NCBI GenBank assembly: GCA_034440635.1
Contig: JAOTON010001138.1
Location: forward strand, 172,501-236,500
Direction of reading: 5' to 3'
DNA: 64,000 nucleotides
Source: Lepas anatifera
Taxonomy: Eukaryota > Arthropoda > Thecostraca > Lepadidae
A program made the position numbers and the translations under genes. This document shows, piece by piece, positions 19,310-32,005 of the stretch. How positions within the stretch are numbered: the first letter of the stretch is position 1; the number at the start of each line of letters is the position of its first letter. The notes under the pieces are model-generated. The model was not told the DNA's origin, searched no databases, and was given only the letters and a program-made list of their open reading frames with translations.

Positions 19310-21650
19310 CGGAGCCAGGGCCAAATTATCCCTAAACTCAACCCATCTCATAAGATTAGTTAATCTGATTAACCATTGATTAACTCTTTTCCCTAGCCTG
19401 TACCTCTGAGCCAACGCTAAATGTTTTGAATATCAATATAGAACAGCGTTAAATAAAACGCTGCTACTAATTCAACAATAAGAAAAAGCATGACGTAATA
19501 ACTGAGAATCTTTGACAAACATTCGCGTATTTAATCGGGCTGCAAAAAAAAATATATATATATCGGAATATTTCGGAGAGAAAAATTTCTTCCACTACTG
19601 AATTCGCCCCGAAACCGCATAGCCTGTTGTTCTCGATTCTGTTTTTTTATTCCTAGAAAAAATGACTCCGGAATTGTTGAAGATTTTCCTAGCTAGGCGT
19701 GTATGGCACATTGGCACAAGTACCATGAATGTTGATTGACAAAACAACCTGAAAAAGTGTTAAATGAGTATACGTCTTGCTGCAGAAAAACATCATCCAT
19801 AATTAAGTACCCAGTAAAAAATATGAAAACTGAGCACTCACCCTTAAAGTCAATTCATCTCCTCTGAATAGTTAGTCCGATTAATCATTGATAAAACGTT
19901 TACTCCAGGCTGTACCTCTGGCCCGCGTTGCCTGGGGTGAAGAATAACTAAGAACACGCCACTAGGAGATCATTCCTCCAGAAACATACAGCAGGAGACA
20001 CTCAGGCTTAATCAGAGCCACTTGAGCTAAAGGTCACCCATCCGGCTCGTGATCATCCGAATGGAAAGATGGCCGAATCCACAATCATCCAGGATCGTCA
20101 TCCCAGCCTTAATATACAGGGAACGGCGTGGCCTGTTATGCGGGTCTAAAATGACGATCATTTGACAGTGGAGGTTTAAGAGGCTAGGTAGGGACAGAGT
20201 GAGAGTATGTGTTCTTGGGTAGTTCATTCATTATTGATGATGCCTTTCTACAGCTAGACGTATACTCATCCGAAGCTCAACGCTGGGCCAGAGGTACAGA
20301 CTGGGGAAAAGGGTTTATCAATCATTAATGAAATTATATTTTCATAGGAGATAGATTGACTTTAAAGGTGCGTGCTCAGTTTTCGTATTTTGGGGGAGGT
20401 ACTTAATTATTGATCATATATTCTGCAGGCAGATGTATACTCAATCGACGCTTAACATTGAGCAGAGCTGCAGGCTGGGGAAAAGGGTTTATCGATTATT
20501 AGTCAGATTAACTAGCCATGGGCGATGGATTGATTTCACGGCGAGTTGCTCGCTCGCAGGGAGAAGACGTGCTTTCCATGTTTAAGAAGTTGACGGAATT
20601 TGTCCTGTTCTACCCTAAACTGGGAGTTGATAGTACGATGGCTTATTGTTATTTTTGTCGGCTACATCATACATTAGCTTTCGTTGGTGGCAGACGTTTG
20701 TGGGATAAGATACAGCATAATACAATATAAAATATTTCTTGATGTTTTGTCTGCCAGCATATTTTAGTAGCCTAATTTTTTGCTTGATTTATTTTTTATT
20801 TTTGCTGCGACTCGCGTCATTTTGGATGCCGCTTGGAACAAGAAGTATCCGGATCAGAGACTCTGAAAATGTTGTCGGCCGCCAAGGTTTGCTAATGTTG
20901 AAATGAATGCCTTGACTGATTGGTAGTATTTCAAGACTACAAGGGTACAACACTCAAGATACATACAACTGGAAGACAAGATTTATAAAGGAATATAGAA
21001 AAATATGTGTATAAGTCAAAGACAAGATCTATAAAGGAACACAGAAATAACTATGGATCACTTATATTGGAACCATTATAATTTGACAGCACCTAAAAGG
21101 TGTCAATATAAAGTGACCAAAAATATGTATCGGCCGAGTTTTCGACATCATCTTTTTAGTTTTTTATTATCACCGGTGCTTCCCTTCTCCAAAAATCCTT
21201 ACCTCACCCGGGGCTGAGAGCATTTGCGCTTGTGCGGCTGCGCTGCCTCGCGCTGAGTCTTCATTATCCAAATCCTCATGCTCAACCATCCTTATCTTAC
21301 ATCATCTGCTTCCATAGTAATCTGATTATCATCCTGATAGGAACGACATTGGGAGAGCCACTGGGATTAAGAGGAAATGCTCGATAAATGAAAATACAAA
21401 TATGGGGCTACCTGCTCAGGGTTGATGTTTTGGAATATGCAAATCAATTATTAATAATGTTTTTCTGCAGTCGAACGTATGCTCATTCGGCGCTTTACGT
21501 TGGAAAAGGCTAAACCTTTGAATGCCGTGACTTTTTTAAGTCCTGCTACGCTACAGGCTGGAGAAGTGTTAAAAGGTGTTATTCAATGGTTAATCCGATT
21601 AACTAATCTCATGAGATGGGTGGAGCTTAGGGTTCACTTGGTCCTGACTA
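19310..21650. repeat. region of a ~176-bp repeat family in both orientations
   Basis: Units share GACGTATACTCAT, GCTTAACGTTGG, AGAGGTACAGGCTGGGG, AAAAGGGTTTATCAAT, GATTAATCAGATTAACTA and GACTTTAAAGGTG blocks. Minus-oriented units lie at about 19320-19440 and 19745-19930. Two plus-oriented tandem units (period 176 bp) lie at about 20225-20530, and a further plus unit at 21440-21640. No protein is encoded; the small ORFs here are by-products. Confidence 0.7.
19426..19550 (+). repeat. direct repeat, copy 1 (copy 2 at 22748-22865)
   Basis: Both copies read ATATAGAACAGCGTTAAATA, AAACGCTG, CTAATTCAAC, AGAAAAAGCATGA, GACAAACATTC and TTAATCGGGC in the same order. Differences are few. Function unknown. 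Confidence 0.85.
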
Positions 21651-22039
21651 GGAAGGCTTAACATGTATTGAAGATACAGATGTGTCTATGGGGGATATGT
21701 TACCTGTAGCCAGCCTTTACAATAGCTGGGCCAATATTAATTAATCAGTTTAAGCAAAACATATCTAATAAAATATATTATTGGGCTGAAATAACTGGGA
21801 AAGTTTTCAACCCGTACTGATCTAGCTTTGCATTTGCTGGTGATGGAGAGTGGCTATTGTTAGCATTTCAGCGGGAGGCAAAGTATAAAGCAAATTAGCC
21901 AAATGAAACGATTCCATGAATTTTTTGTTGATAAGATAGTGAATAGCTGAAACAAATAAAAAGTCATAGAACTACTGGTCTAGTTTTGCTGCATTATTGA
22001 CACAATCAATGGATTAGAGGTAGTCAGAGCATTGCTATC
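21651..22039. other. unannotated, AT-rich
   Basis: Nothing recognised. Confidence 0.45.
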
Positions 22040-22245
22040 ACATCTATTTTTTATAAGGAATTAATTCTAAAATACATTTGTATGAAACTGAATTCGAAGT
22101 CTTGCTACACAATGACCAAGAATTTACGATTTTATCTATCGTTTAATGATGATTTTGATGAAGGGCTGTACCAGAATATATAATCTCAGTGTATTAGCTC
22201 CATTTTGCATCCAGAACTCGAGGAGTTAGGCCGTTAAACTCTTGT
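22040..22245 (+). repeat. dispersed repeat, inverted copy of 14170-14400
   Basis: See the partner at 14170-14400. Here the blocks run GTCTTGCTACAC, ATGATTTTGATGAAGGGC, ATATAATCTCAGTG and TAGCTCCATTTT. Confidence 0.7.
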
Positions 22246-22747
22246 CAAGTTAATAACCAGGCAAAGCCTGGAAACTATGCGCCACTGTAAAGGAAAGTTC
22301 TGAATTTTCTACTCACTGACCGGAAACTTGGGTTGAATTTTCCACGCCCTGGCTCAAAACCTATTTTGGGAAACTGCTTTGGCGTAACACGAAATGCTGT
22401 CTTTGAACGTGAGCACCAAAGCGGGGAATGTTTAAGCTTTGGGCTCACTAAAATAACCAATACCTCCGTGGCACTTTTTGTAGAAGCTGTCAATAAACAG
22501 CTTAGCTTAGGTCACAATCCTGCTGAAGATGGCTCGCTGGAAATTTTCACCACGCAAATACTGCACCATGTCCTCAGCGTAGCATAAAGACTAGCATCAG
22601 CAAAACAAGTTTCCGAGAACATTTTACGAAAAAAGTTATTTACCAAGTTACGAAAAGCTAATTATCAAGTTAACCAAGTTACAAAAAGTTAATTACCAAG
22701 TTACCTTACCAAGTTACAAAACGTTGTCGGTGCTGCGTCAAGACAGT

Positions 22748-22865
22748 TCAATATAGAACAGCGTTAAATAAAACGCTGTCACTAATTCAACGAGAAGAAA
22801 AAGCATGAGGTAGTAACTTAGGCTGTTTGACAAACATTCCCGTACTTAATCGGGCCGCAAAACAT
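22748..22865 (+). repeat. direct repeat, copy 2 (copy 1 at 19426-19550)
   Basis: Same block order as copy 1. A preceding short tandem of AAGTTAC-type units spans about 22636-22720. Confidence 0.85.
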
Positions 22866-24149
22866 ATCGGAGAGTAAGATTTCTTCTACCACGGTTCCAG
22901 ACACAAATTTGTAAAAATTGAATACAGAAGTGCATTAAAACTTTGACCGAAAGTCAAGTGTGAGTTATGTGTCTAGTAACGGAAAAAATGTCAGGACGGG
23001 CTTCTCAAAGGCTTAGCCTATTTTATTACATGTTTATTTATCAAAACTATTGCCACACATATCTTCCTGCTTCAAGCATTTTGCATATGTCCTTACTAAA
23101 AGAAGAAAATTCATAAAGCCTTTTTCCAATAAACTATAATCAAAGAAAGTCTTGTACTTCCCAAAAAAGAATGCATTCACTGAGGTAAAAAAATCAATAG
23201 GATTTGCAAAGCTCAATGCATATTCAATCCGCTGAATTTTTTTCGCTGCACTAGAAACTGTTTTGAACCTGTAGTCTATGAATATTTTGCTCGGCCGCTG
23301 ATTCTTATGGGCGCCGTAGTTTCACAAATAACTGTGTCCGTGTGTGTATATCTGATATCCCATTATTGTCCCTGTAGGTACTTCGGAAGTCGCTCTCGCC
23401 AACACAAGGCAGGGAAGGATCCCCGGTTTTCTTTCTACCGGTTTTAGTGGACATATAAGAAAGAAATAAAGGGATGGTAATTGGGGTTCAGCATGACGAC
23501 TCTTATCATATCGGGAGGGGGAGGTAACATTTCAGGGAGTGCCAAGGACGTTTCAGGGGGTTCCAAGATCATTTAAGGGGTCGCTGAGGCTCGATCAGAG
23601 TGGGTCTCAAGGAAAAATTGGTAGTAGATACCGCGCTCCCCTATCGAGCCCCCGCGCCCCTTGAAATTTATTCGGCACTGCCCTTAAATATCAGTTTCTA
23701 TCTCCCTCTCCGCGAGGGGTCATGCACTTCGGGACCATGGGCCAGGGTTGTCATGCCCTTCCCTCCACCTCAAATGTTCATGATTTTAACCATAAACTCT
23801 ACGAGATTAATGAGACAAATGACTTAAAAAGGCACATTGACCCACATTGTTCTGGACGTTCCTACGCTGCAGTCGTTCAGAAGTAGCTCCTCGTAAGTCG
23901 AAACGGCGGCGACGCCCACCCATATGAGGTTCAAACAGAATTCCTGGATCCGAGCACACCTAGGTCAGAACTACTTTGAAATTGCGAGATAAAATGCATG
24001 TATAGGTGAATGTTTTTTCGTGGTATTTTAGGCGACAAAACACTTCAGATTCCTTTGTAAAAGGCAAAAGCTCATGGAGATAAGTGTAACGTTCTAGCTA
24101 AAGCTGGATGTTTCCACCTAAGAAAGAATGTTGGATACTGAGGAGGGGC
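22866..24149. other. unannotated, AT-rich
   Basis: No gene or repeat recognised. A G-rich patch occurs at about 23510-23580. Confidence 0.45.
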
Positions 24150-24480
24150 TGTGGTTTCGGTGACCTCCGTGTTCGGCCGTCGGCCCCGAACCGGGCCAGA
24201 GAATCCACGCCGGCTGCGGATGTCACGCTTCAGACGCACCCTTTCAGAGGGCGCATCGATCCGGCCGGGCCGGCCGCACGTGCTGTCATCTGTTTCAATT
24301 TCAACTGCAACAAATACGCTCCCATTTCTGGCCGGCCTCGCTGCCGCGCGAGACCCATCATTTATCGTTCCGACGTAAGGTGTAGGGTGTAAACTCTCGG
24401 CACGGCGGGTGTGTTGCGGCGGGCGCAGCGCGCCTGGTATGGCGTGCTACTGCGCCGCTCACGCCTCGCTGTAGAGCTGG
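24150..24480. other. GC- and CpG-rich island
   Basis: A sharp GC-rich block in AT-rich surroundings with many CG dinucleotides (GGCCGGGCCGGCCGCACG-type runs). Overlapping frames stay open because of composition. It could be a promoter-associated island or a diverged exon; no TATA, start or splice set is convincing. Confidence 0.4.
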
Positions 24481-26509
24481 ACGATGACAACCAACCAGCT
24501 GCTGTATCCTGAAGGAGTGCGGTATCATTTTAATAGAGGTTTGAAAAATAGAATTTCCTGCTTAATGAGGTGCTTAAAAAGTTTGACTAGGTATTCCAGG
24601 GTGTTTCGGCAACCCGGTTACAACTTCTTTCTGGGAAATTTACCCGACTGTGTCGTCAGGGATGACATTGGTCAACACAGTTGTGACGTTCTCAATTCTC
24701 TATGATTGACGGTTGGGAAATTACGGCCTGCGGCGAATTCACAACACCCGTTTGAAGTTGTTTTATTGAAGTTTTTGTTATGAGGCCAAGAGGCTTATGT
24801 CAAAAATTATACATCATTTGATTGAGGAATTCTTGAACACACAATATGTAGCAGGTAAAAAAGTAAAACTCCGAAAATTGTATATCGCACACATATTTGA
24901 AGTCTATTTTTGTTTATTTTCTTCCTCATGTGACTGTGGAAACATGCTCAAATGTATGGGCTTTTCCAATTTCTAAACTCATCCATAAAACTTGTCTATT
25001 CTGTTTCAAATGCATGTAAACAGGTGGTGAGTGGTTGTCTGCATCGTCGAAGCCGTTAGGCAGTGTAAATGCACTGCATGCAGAAATTACCTGGGATACA
25101 TGAGCAGCCTCGGTACCCAGGCCCTTGGTACGCACCACTCCGTCCAGACGAAATATGGCGCAGCTCAGACGAATGTGGCCACGTGGAACGTATCGTTGTG
25201 AGAAGCAAATTCATTGTGTTTGAATTTTCTTTGAATTATACAAATATACTAATATCCAATGAAAATATACTATTTTGAATCAAAACATTGTCCAATAATA
25301 CGAACCACCCTCATGGTCTTTCTTCAAGAGAATAATCGGAACGTAGTGGCCGAACTGTACGAGACACCGGAGACATGAGTCGATTGGACCGTTGCCGTGG
25401 TCGGTACCTTCCTGAGGCTGCTCATGTATCTGGGCCAATTTCCTACGTACGCGCGGGTCCGGCGCTCAGACAATGGGCCGATCGGTGACGGGTCAGCCGA
25501 TTTCGCGTACTTCCTCGGCTTTGATAGCTTTTGACCTTTATTCGCAATATAATAACCACTCTCTATGGGAACTAATAATTAATACAAATAATAGGAATGG
25601 CACTGCACGGGGCCATGGGAGCTGTAATTTCTAGGCCGCTGATCAGAGAGGACTGAAATAGTCACGGGCGTCTCTGGAGTTACCGATGGCCCTAGATACA
25701 CGGTGTCGCCAAAATCCCAAGCATACGAGATAATTGTGTACATTTTGCCTCGTGTCTATATCTCGATGAATGCGCAAGGTCATGTTGCACGCCTCTCATC
25801 GTTGTACTGATCCCACAGTTTTTTCTTATTTTTATTTGTGGATGATTATTTTAATTTTATCCCCGAAAGTCAGAGCATGTAAACAGGCATACATCAGGAG
25901 AGTGGAGCCCGGCTCTCACTGAGGTATTAAAAGACTGGGATGGAGCCCTGGGTTGCACCGAGGCATTAAAGGACCGCTCCTTTCCCGGAAATTCAAAACC
26001 ACGTGTGAAAGACAGAACAATTAGTACTTGACCAGTTGAAGCCATAAAAATGATGGCATCGGGTGGTTCTGGTTTCTGAAATCCGAAGTTCTTTGTCCGT
26101 ATCTGAAAACCGGCATGAATAGTCCCAGATGATTTTTCATTTTCACACATCACAGGTCCGAACTCTCAACCTGGCCTTGGAGAATGGTCTATGACACTGC
26201 CATTTTTTAGGGATAATTATTATAATCTGCATGTACAGAAATAGAGCCATTTCCGGCTATTTCCAGTTTTCCTCATGTTCTTCCAACGGCGAGGTCGAGG
26301 CTTGGAGGCTATGAGCGCATGCGCCTGTGGCTGCAGTGACCCATCCAGGTAGAATCTCATCCTCTTTATCCTCACCTTTCCTCGTCCTTACCATCTCCTT
26401 TCATAGTTTATAATCACTTCATCACGACAACACTTTAAAAGTCACCTCATTAGTGTGGAAGTGTGAGTAATACATAATGATACATGATGATGATCATGAT
26501 GATGATGTC
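24481..26509. other. unannotated, mostly AT-rich
   Basis: No recognisable coding region. A GATGAT-rich simple repeat lies at about 26480-26505. Confidence 0.45.
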
Positions 26510-26610
26510 CCGTACCTGACCCTAGGTTATTGATATTCAAAATTCTGTTACGGCATATTGTGGTACTCGGTGGGCATATTATGTGATATGTAGTTCGGAA
26601 CTTTCCGTTG
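26510..26610 (+). repeat. fragment of the dispersed AGGTCA-rich repeat
   Basis: CTGACCCTAGGTTATTGATATT and TGGTACTCGGTGGGCATATT match the corresponding blocks at 58340-58400 and 63490-63560 in the same order. Confidence 0.55.
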
Positions 26611-28427
26611 CCTCACTGAGTGTCAGGTAGATAATTTTCCAGTCCGTATCGCCCTCCGCTTGATACGTGTTTGAACTTGTATCCCTCAGACGGTCCTGCA
26701 AAAACTTTACGGGCATATTTGTTCTAGAAATTGAAACGGAGACTAGTGGCATGTTGAACGGTCTGTGGGCGAGGGTTAATGCCCTCCATTTCCAACTGCC
26801 TGGAAAGTGGTGACCAGCTAGAAATATTCAGGACCGCTACGTGCGAAGAGCGGCTCTAGCTGCCTGGTGTCGTGCCTGCCTAGGAGTCTGGAGCGTCACG
26901 AAAACTCAACAAACCCCCGAAGTAAGTCCCACCGCGGACTGAGATGGCATCAGTGTCGAAACCTTTTGCTTTGAGTAGCCGTGAGTTAGTGTAATTTTAG
27001 GCTGCTAATAAGCACAAATGATCTATGGCATTTTGGTAAAAAATGCGCATTTTTGTGGTTTTGAGTTCTCAGCCCCCTAAAAAAATTGGGCTACCTGAGC
27101 ACACTGGCCTCATTTTGATTTCGAACACCATTTTTGGAACACAGATTCCTCATGACTGTTTGGGACATTTCTAAAACCCCTCATTCTTAGGAAGAAAATA
27201 GGCAAATGCAATTTTCGTGGATCTCCGATAATTCCGATTCTACCAACTTTAATGCTGAATCTTTTTAACGTGTTAAAGCGTGTCGATTTACTCAGCCACT
27301 GGCGCTGCTGACTTGATTGCTACGCTGGCGTGTTTGAGAGACCAATTGTTGAGCTGGATGTTTGACGGAACTGTTCGCTGCTGGAAGCAAAGGTGGAACT
27401 TGTTCAACAGTTGTGTAATCTGGTGGCGCCGTGCCTGAGGGCTGCTACTCCCGCTGCCGTGCGCCCATTGGTAATGCCCGCAGGCCGTGTGTTTAAAGCC
27501 GACAATTAATGCCAACGACGTCGCGGTGCGTGGTTCCCAAAAGCGGATTGGCTAAGTGGCAAAGTTGTAGACCAAGTTGGGATCGGAAGCCGCCAATTTC
27601 CGAACTTGCTAACGAGCGTGGCTGTTGTGGCGAGCTCGCTCTGCGAAAGCCTAGGTGTTTAATGCACCTCCGTACCCGCTAAAGTGGACTCGGTGTCATC
27701 AAATGTCTGGACACTTTCAGGCGTGCACTTTTGTTGAAGGGCTAGGAGGGATCTTCAGCTAAAAGTATTTGAAACAAGATGTGCGAATATTGTAGATCAT
27801 AATGTCCGAATGAATGTGGATGCATTGATATGTTTTATCAATGTATGTTTCTGTGCTTTAAAATTTCCCAGAAATTTATTTTTCGGTTTCTTTTTGTGTG
27901 CAAAGCACGTGCTTTTCATTATCATTGCAGTGTCATGTTCTCACCCGTTACCCGAGCTTGTGATGGGTCTCGCGTTGGCGGTGTTGGTTGGCGATGTTGT
28001 AACACCGACTCACGCCTGTTTGGGATGACACACTCGGAAGCTCTGCAAGTGGCGCCCCCCCGTGACCTCAGGGAGGTTACCCACCAGCTTTCCCGCGGCC
28101 GCCACATGTTGACCTTATCTCCTGGCGTGGCGCCAAATCGATGCCACCCGTTCAAGAACCAGGCCGGGGCATTTCTCAGGCAAGCGACTGCTGGTCGTGA
28201 TGTCATTTCGCGTTGTGCCAGCACCAAGCTCTTCTGTAATAAGCAGAACGTGGGTCTGCATAGGACGTGAACCTTACTGCTCTCTCGTCCTTCCGGAGGA
28301 GTTGGGGGGTAGTGCAAATCACATGCGAGGCAGGCACACCTGGGGCGCACTTCAGGTTAGAACCCAGTGTTCTGTAGCAGCTTGCTGTTGTTCTTTGCCA
28401 CCTATCTTCAGGCAGGGTCCCAGGGGA
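26611..28427. other. unannotated, no recognised gene
   Basis: A 146-codon ORF on the + strand (27830-28270) overlaps a 142-codon ORF on the - strand. Neither has a recognisable domain. No repeat match was seen. Confidence 0.4.
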
Positions 28428-28768
28428 CAGTGGAGGATTGGGGGGGGCAAAAAGCATTCCCCCAAAGCTGTCGAGCTACTTTTTAGTTTATAAGCAAGGT
28501 TTGGGTGCTTCAACTCAACCCGTAAACTTCAAACAGAACCAGTCAACTTCAGTGCAAACATTGGACCTTGGTCCTTTTGATATTAAAAATCGCTTTTGAG
28601 TAAAGGATCCTTGGATATAAAAAACAATTATCTTTTGACCACATCATTCACCCCGTGACGTTTTTTTTGCCTGCTGTGTAGTGAAATCATCCGCTTATTT
28701 TCACCGCATGACGTTTTTTTGCCTTTTGACTGCCCCCCCCTTCAACCTACCGGCTAGATCTGCCACTG
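28428..28768. mobile_element. hAT-like MITE
   Basis: Starts CAGTGGAGGATTGGGGG and ends with CCGGCTAGATCTGCCACTG, whose reverse complement starts CAGTGGCAGATCTAG. The flanking octamers CCAGGGGA and CTGGGGGA match at 6 of 8 positions, compatible with a decayed 8-bp TSD. No coding capacity. It abuts the 3' end of the LINE remnant downstream. Confidence 0.55.
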
Positions 28769-30046
28769 CTGGGGGACCTTCCCCACCTCCAAGAGGAATG
28801 ACCTTAGGGCGTGGACATCGCTCGTAAAAGTCAGGTGTCGGGAAGGTGAAGGTTTTCCGAGCTCCTTTGGCCGGGGCAGGTAGACTGGGCACACCGCGAG
28901 GAGAAGCTGGATGGAGTCAGGCTCCCTGCACCCCGGACACGCGTCGCTGTCCGCTGGGCCAAACCGATGGGGGGGTGTCACGCCTTACTGTGCTAGTTTG
29001 ATATGTGCGTGCTTGGGCAGGAGACCAATCCCTGGCGTGGATTCCAGGTGCTTGTAGATATATCTTGCTCTTCTTGCTTCGAATTTGGAGGCAGTGCAGG
29101 CCAACGCTAACTGGGCCGATTGGAAATCTATGGGAATGCACTTCTGGTATTTGCCTGCTCCCCGATGTACCAGATCGTCAGCTTCTTCGTTGCCGGGGAT
29201 TCTGGAATGTCTCAGAGATCCATTGGAACTGTAGTTTCGAGCCCAGTGAAAACAGTTGATACTAGATAGTTGATGGATCGTCATGAGTCGCCAACTGTCT
29301 TGCATTTGGACCCTGCCTCGTCCACGATGGACTGGAGAGCTGCCGGGAGTCTCACGTGAGGCTGATGCCGGTTGGTGTTCCGGCGGAGAGGAAGCTACAT
29401 TCCTGAGAGCCTCTTCCCGCGCCACGACCTCCGCTCTGGCGCTACTGCAGAATCTCCTCGCCGCCATGGCGGTTTTGGTGGTGTGGCCCGAGCCGGTAAA
29501 TCCCGCTCCTTTGTCGGACGTGCCCTCGGAAGCTGATTCATCTGCCCACGTCTTCACGGCCGAGATTTTCGGAGAGGCCGGCTGCCCACATCGGAGAGGC
29601 CGGCTGGTGGGTCTTGCAGAAGTGCTGGTTGGACCAGCATTTCCTGGGTCTGGTTGGACCGGTAAGACGGTGGTCTCCACGCCCTTGCCTGCTGAGGGTT
29701 GAACTTCCCAGTAGTTGCACCTGCTGGAGATTGCGTGGCACGCCCTTAAGCCCGAATAATCAATCAACGATCAAATCCCTAGGTCATCGGCGAAAATGGA
29801 CTGGTTTTCCTGACTTTTTAGGACATTGCTGATATAGATCAGACACATTCGGGGGGGTGCAGGATTGATTTTTGGACCGAGCTCTGCGGGAGGAAGTGGC
29901 TGAAAGAGAGGGTCGAGTCCCAGAGAACCTGGGCCCTCCTGCCCCTCAGAGTTGCGATGACCTACCGGATCTTGCAAGTCGACAGGCCTAGCCGAGGCAT
30001 TCGTCGCACTGGTTCGCCTGCACTGTAGACCGAGCGGTGACGTCAT
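28769..30046 (-). mobile_element. decayed LINE remnant (RT palm, RNase H, zinc knuckle)
   Basis: Minus strand, 5' to 3': LIYISNVLKSQENQSIFADDLGI (RT motif C with FADD, about 29790-29850). RNase H follows from about 29545: VKTWADESASEGTSDKGAGF, the frame-shifted AALQSIVDEAGSKCKTV (about 29290-29340), then IPGNEEADDLVHRGA (about 29197-29155). The knuckle is CPGCREPDSIQLLLAVC (28935-28880), with Gln in place of the zinc-binding His. The RT thumb and connection are missing between FADD and RNase H, so an internal deletion occurred. The family differs from both larger LINEs. Stops and frameshifts throughout. Confidence 0.75.
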
Positions 30047-30640
30047 AACGTCATATAATCAGGTTATACGTCAAGGACAACCCACCTGAATGTCAAGGTC
30101 ATTGACCCCAGTATTCCCGTCAGATGGCATTATTCAGCATGATGTATGTTATGCTATGGCTTCATGGTAAGGGCTACTCATGGTCAACGTCATAGGGTAA
30201 GGTCGAAGGTTTTTTCGAGGTCAAACCCTCACTTCCCGCCCAAAGGCTGCTATAGTGTTATTTCCTATTGTACACTATTCGGAATGTCATATCGTTACGT
30301 CATAGGTCATTTACCTTGAATGATCGGGACTTCAAGATTTCAAAGAAAATTGCGTGGGACCTTCATTTTATGACCTTTCTGTTTTTGGGGCTATTTCTGG
30401 CTTTTTCTGCATAATCACGACATTTTCCAATAGGTCTCCAGCACGGCCCAGATCTGACAATTACGACCTCGTTTGACCTTGAAGATATTGACCTAGGTCA
30501 ATGAAACTTTGACATAGGGTAGACCACCATCGCCCCCACACGCCCCCCAACGGGCGTTTTTCTAACCCTATTGGTTTCCGAGATCTCAGGGGGGGGCACT
30601 TTAGGATTCCCCTCCACTGCGTGTTGACGCCAGACCCCTC
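30047..30640. repeat. AGGTCA-rich dispersed repeat sequence
   Basis: Many TGACCT/AGGTCA hexamers (for example GTCAAGGTCATTGACC and TTGACCTAGGTCAATG). The end block CTTTAGGATTCCCCTCCACTGCG resembles 57055-57080 (CTTTAGAATCCCCCCACCCCCTGCG). It probably belongs to the TTAA-flanked family described at 43317-44118. Confidence 0.5.
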
Positions 30641-30649
30641 TACTGCGCG

Positions 30650-31020
30650 TGCTAAGTCTGTATGGTTGTCCGTGTGACTGCATCTGTCCTCAGCTAAGTC
30701 TGTGTGACTGCAACTGTATGTAAATTATATGGTTGTTGGACTGCAGCTGCCATGTAATTTTGGTTGTCTGTGTGACTGCAACTGTCCACAGCTAAGTCTG
30801 TATGGTTGTCTGTGTGACTGCAACTGTCCACAGCTAAGTCTGTATGGTTGTCTGTGTGACTGCAACTGTCCACAACTAAATCTGTATGGTTGTCTGTGTG
30901 ACTGCAACTGTCCACAGCTAAGTTGTATGGTTGTCTGTGTGACTGCAACTGTCCACAGCTAAGTCTGTATGGTTGTCTGTGTGACTGCAGCTGTCCACAG
31001 CTAAGTCTGTGCGGCTGCAG
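30650..31020. repeat. 42-bp minisatellite
   Basis: About six near-identical 42-bp units (GTCTGTATGGTTGTCTGTGT, GACTGCAACTGTCCACAGCTAA) plus degenerate edge units. Because 42 is a multiple of 3, frames on both strands stay open and produce 14-residue repeat ORFs such as LYGCLCDCNCPQLS. These are by-products and not a gene. Confidence 0.92.
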
Positions 31021-31339
31021 CTGTCTGCAGTATGGGCGGGTCGTGCCCGTGGGCGGCTGGTGTGGCTGCGGTGGTGTGGCTGCAGTGTGCGCACGTGTGG
31101 CCCCCTGCCGGCACGGTGACTCAGCACCCGTCCAAACACCGGTGTAAATATTACCGCCGCCCCACGCCGGGCCGGCGGTAAACACAGCCCAGTCTCAGCA
31201 TCGCGTGTGCCGGCTCACTCCCGAACCGGATTGTTTTCACTGATGAGCTCCCAAGAAGAGCGGAAGGTCAGAGGGTAGGCGTATTTCTGGTCGAGTGACT
31301 AGAGTAAATATTTGAGGCAGGACGCTTGGTCTGGTTTTC
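31021..31339. other. GC-rich spacer between minisatellites
   Basis: No gene recognised. It is GC-rich up to about 31230. Confidence 0.45.
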
Positions 31340-32005
31340 TTACGTTCATTCACTGACCCGCCGCCCGGCACTAATTGCTGATTAACTACGTTTACTGACT
31401 GACCTGCCTTGAGGCACTGATTACCGGCGTTAACTGACTGACCTGCCGCGTGGCACTGATTACCTTCGTTCACTGACTGATCTCTCGTGTGGTATGGATC
31501 AACGGCGTTTACTGACTGACCATCCGCGCGGTACTGATTACCAATATTTACTGACTGACCATCGGCGCGGTACTGATTACCAATATTTACGGACTGACCA
31601 TCCGCACAACACCAACTACCGGCGTCTACTGACTGGCCCTCCGCGCGGCACAGATTACCGGCGTTTACGACCCGTGTAGCACTGATTACCGGCGTTTACT
31701 GACTGACCATCCGCGTGGCACTGATTACCTGACCATCCGCGTGGCACTGATTACCGGCGTTTACTGACTGGTCTGCCGCGTAGCACTGATTACCGGCGTT
31801 TACTGACTGATCTGTCGTGTGGCACCGATTACCGACGTTTACTGACTGACCATCCGCGCGGTACCGGTTACCGACGTTTACTGACTGACCATCCGCGCGG
31901 TACCGGTTACCGACGTTTACTGACTGACCATCCGCGCGGTACCGGTTACCGACGTTTACTGACTGACCATCCGCGCGGTACTGGTTACCGGCGTTTACTG
32001 ATTCA
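31340..32005. repeat. 39-bp minisatellite
   Basis: About 17 units of GTTTACTGACTGACCATCCG, CGCGGTACYGRTTACCGRC. The last four units are nearly identical and spaced exactly 39 bp; units to the left are more diverged, with a few partial deletions. Confidence 0.92.

Noticed and set aside
30694..31185. 163-codon repeat protein on the minus strand (SHTDNHTDLAVDSC units)
   Set aside because: The 42-bp minisatellite is a multiple of three, so frames on both strands stay open; flanks give no gene context.
31340..32005. CRISPR-like array
   Set aside because: Units are contiguous tandem copies without unique spacers, and the genome is eukaryotic.
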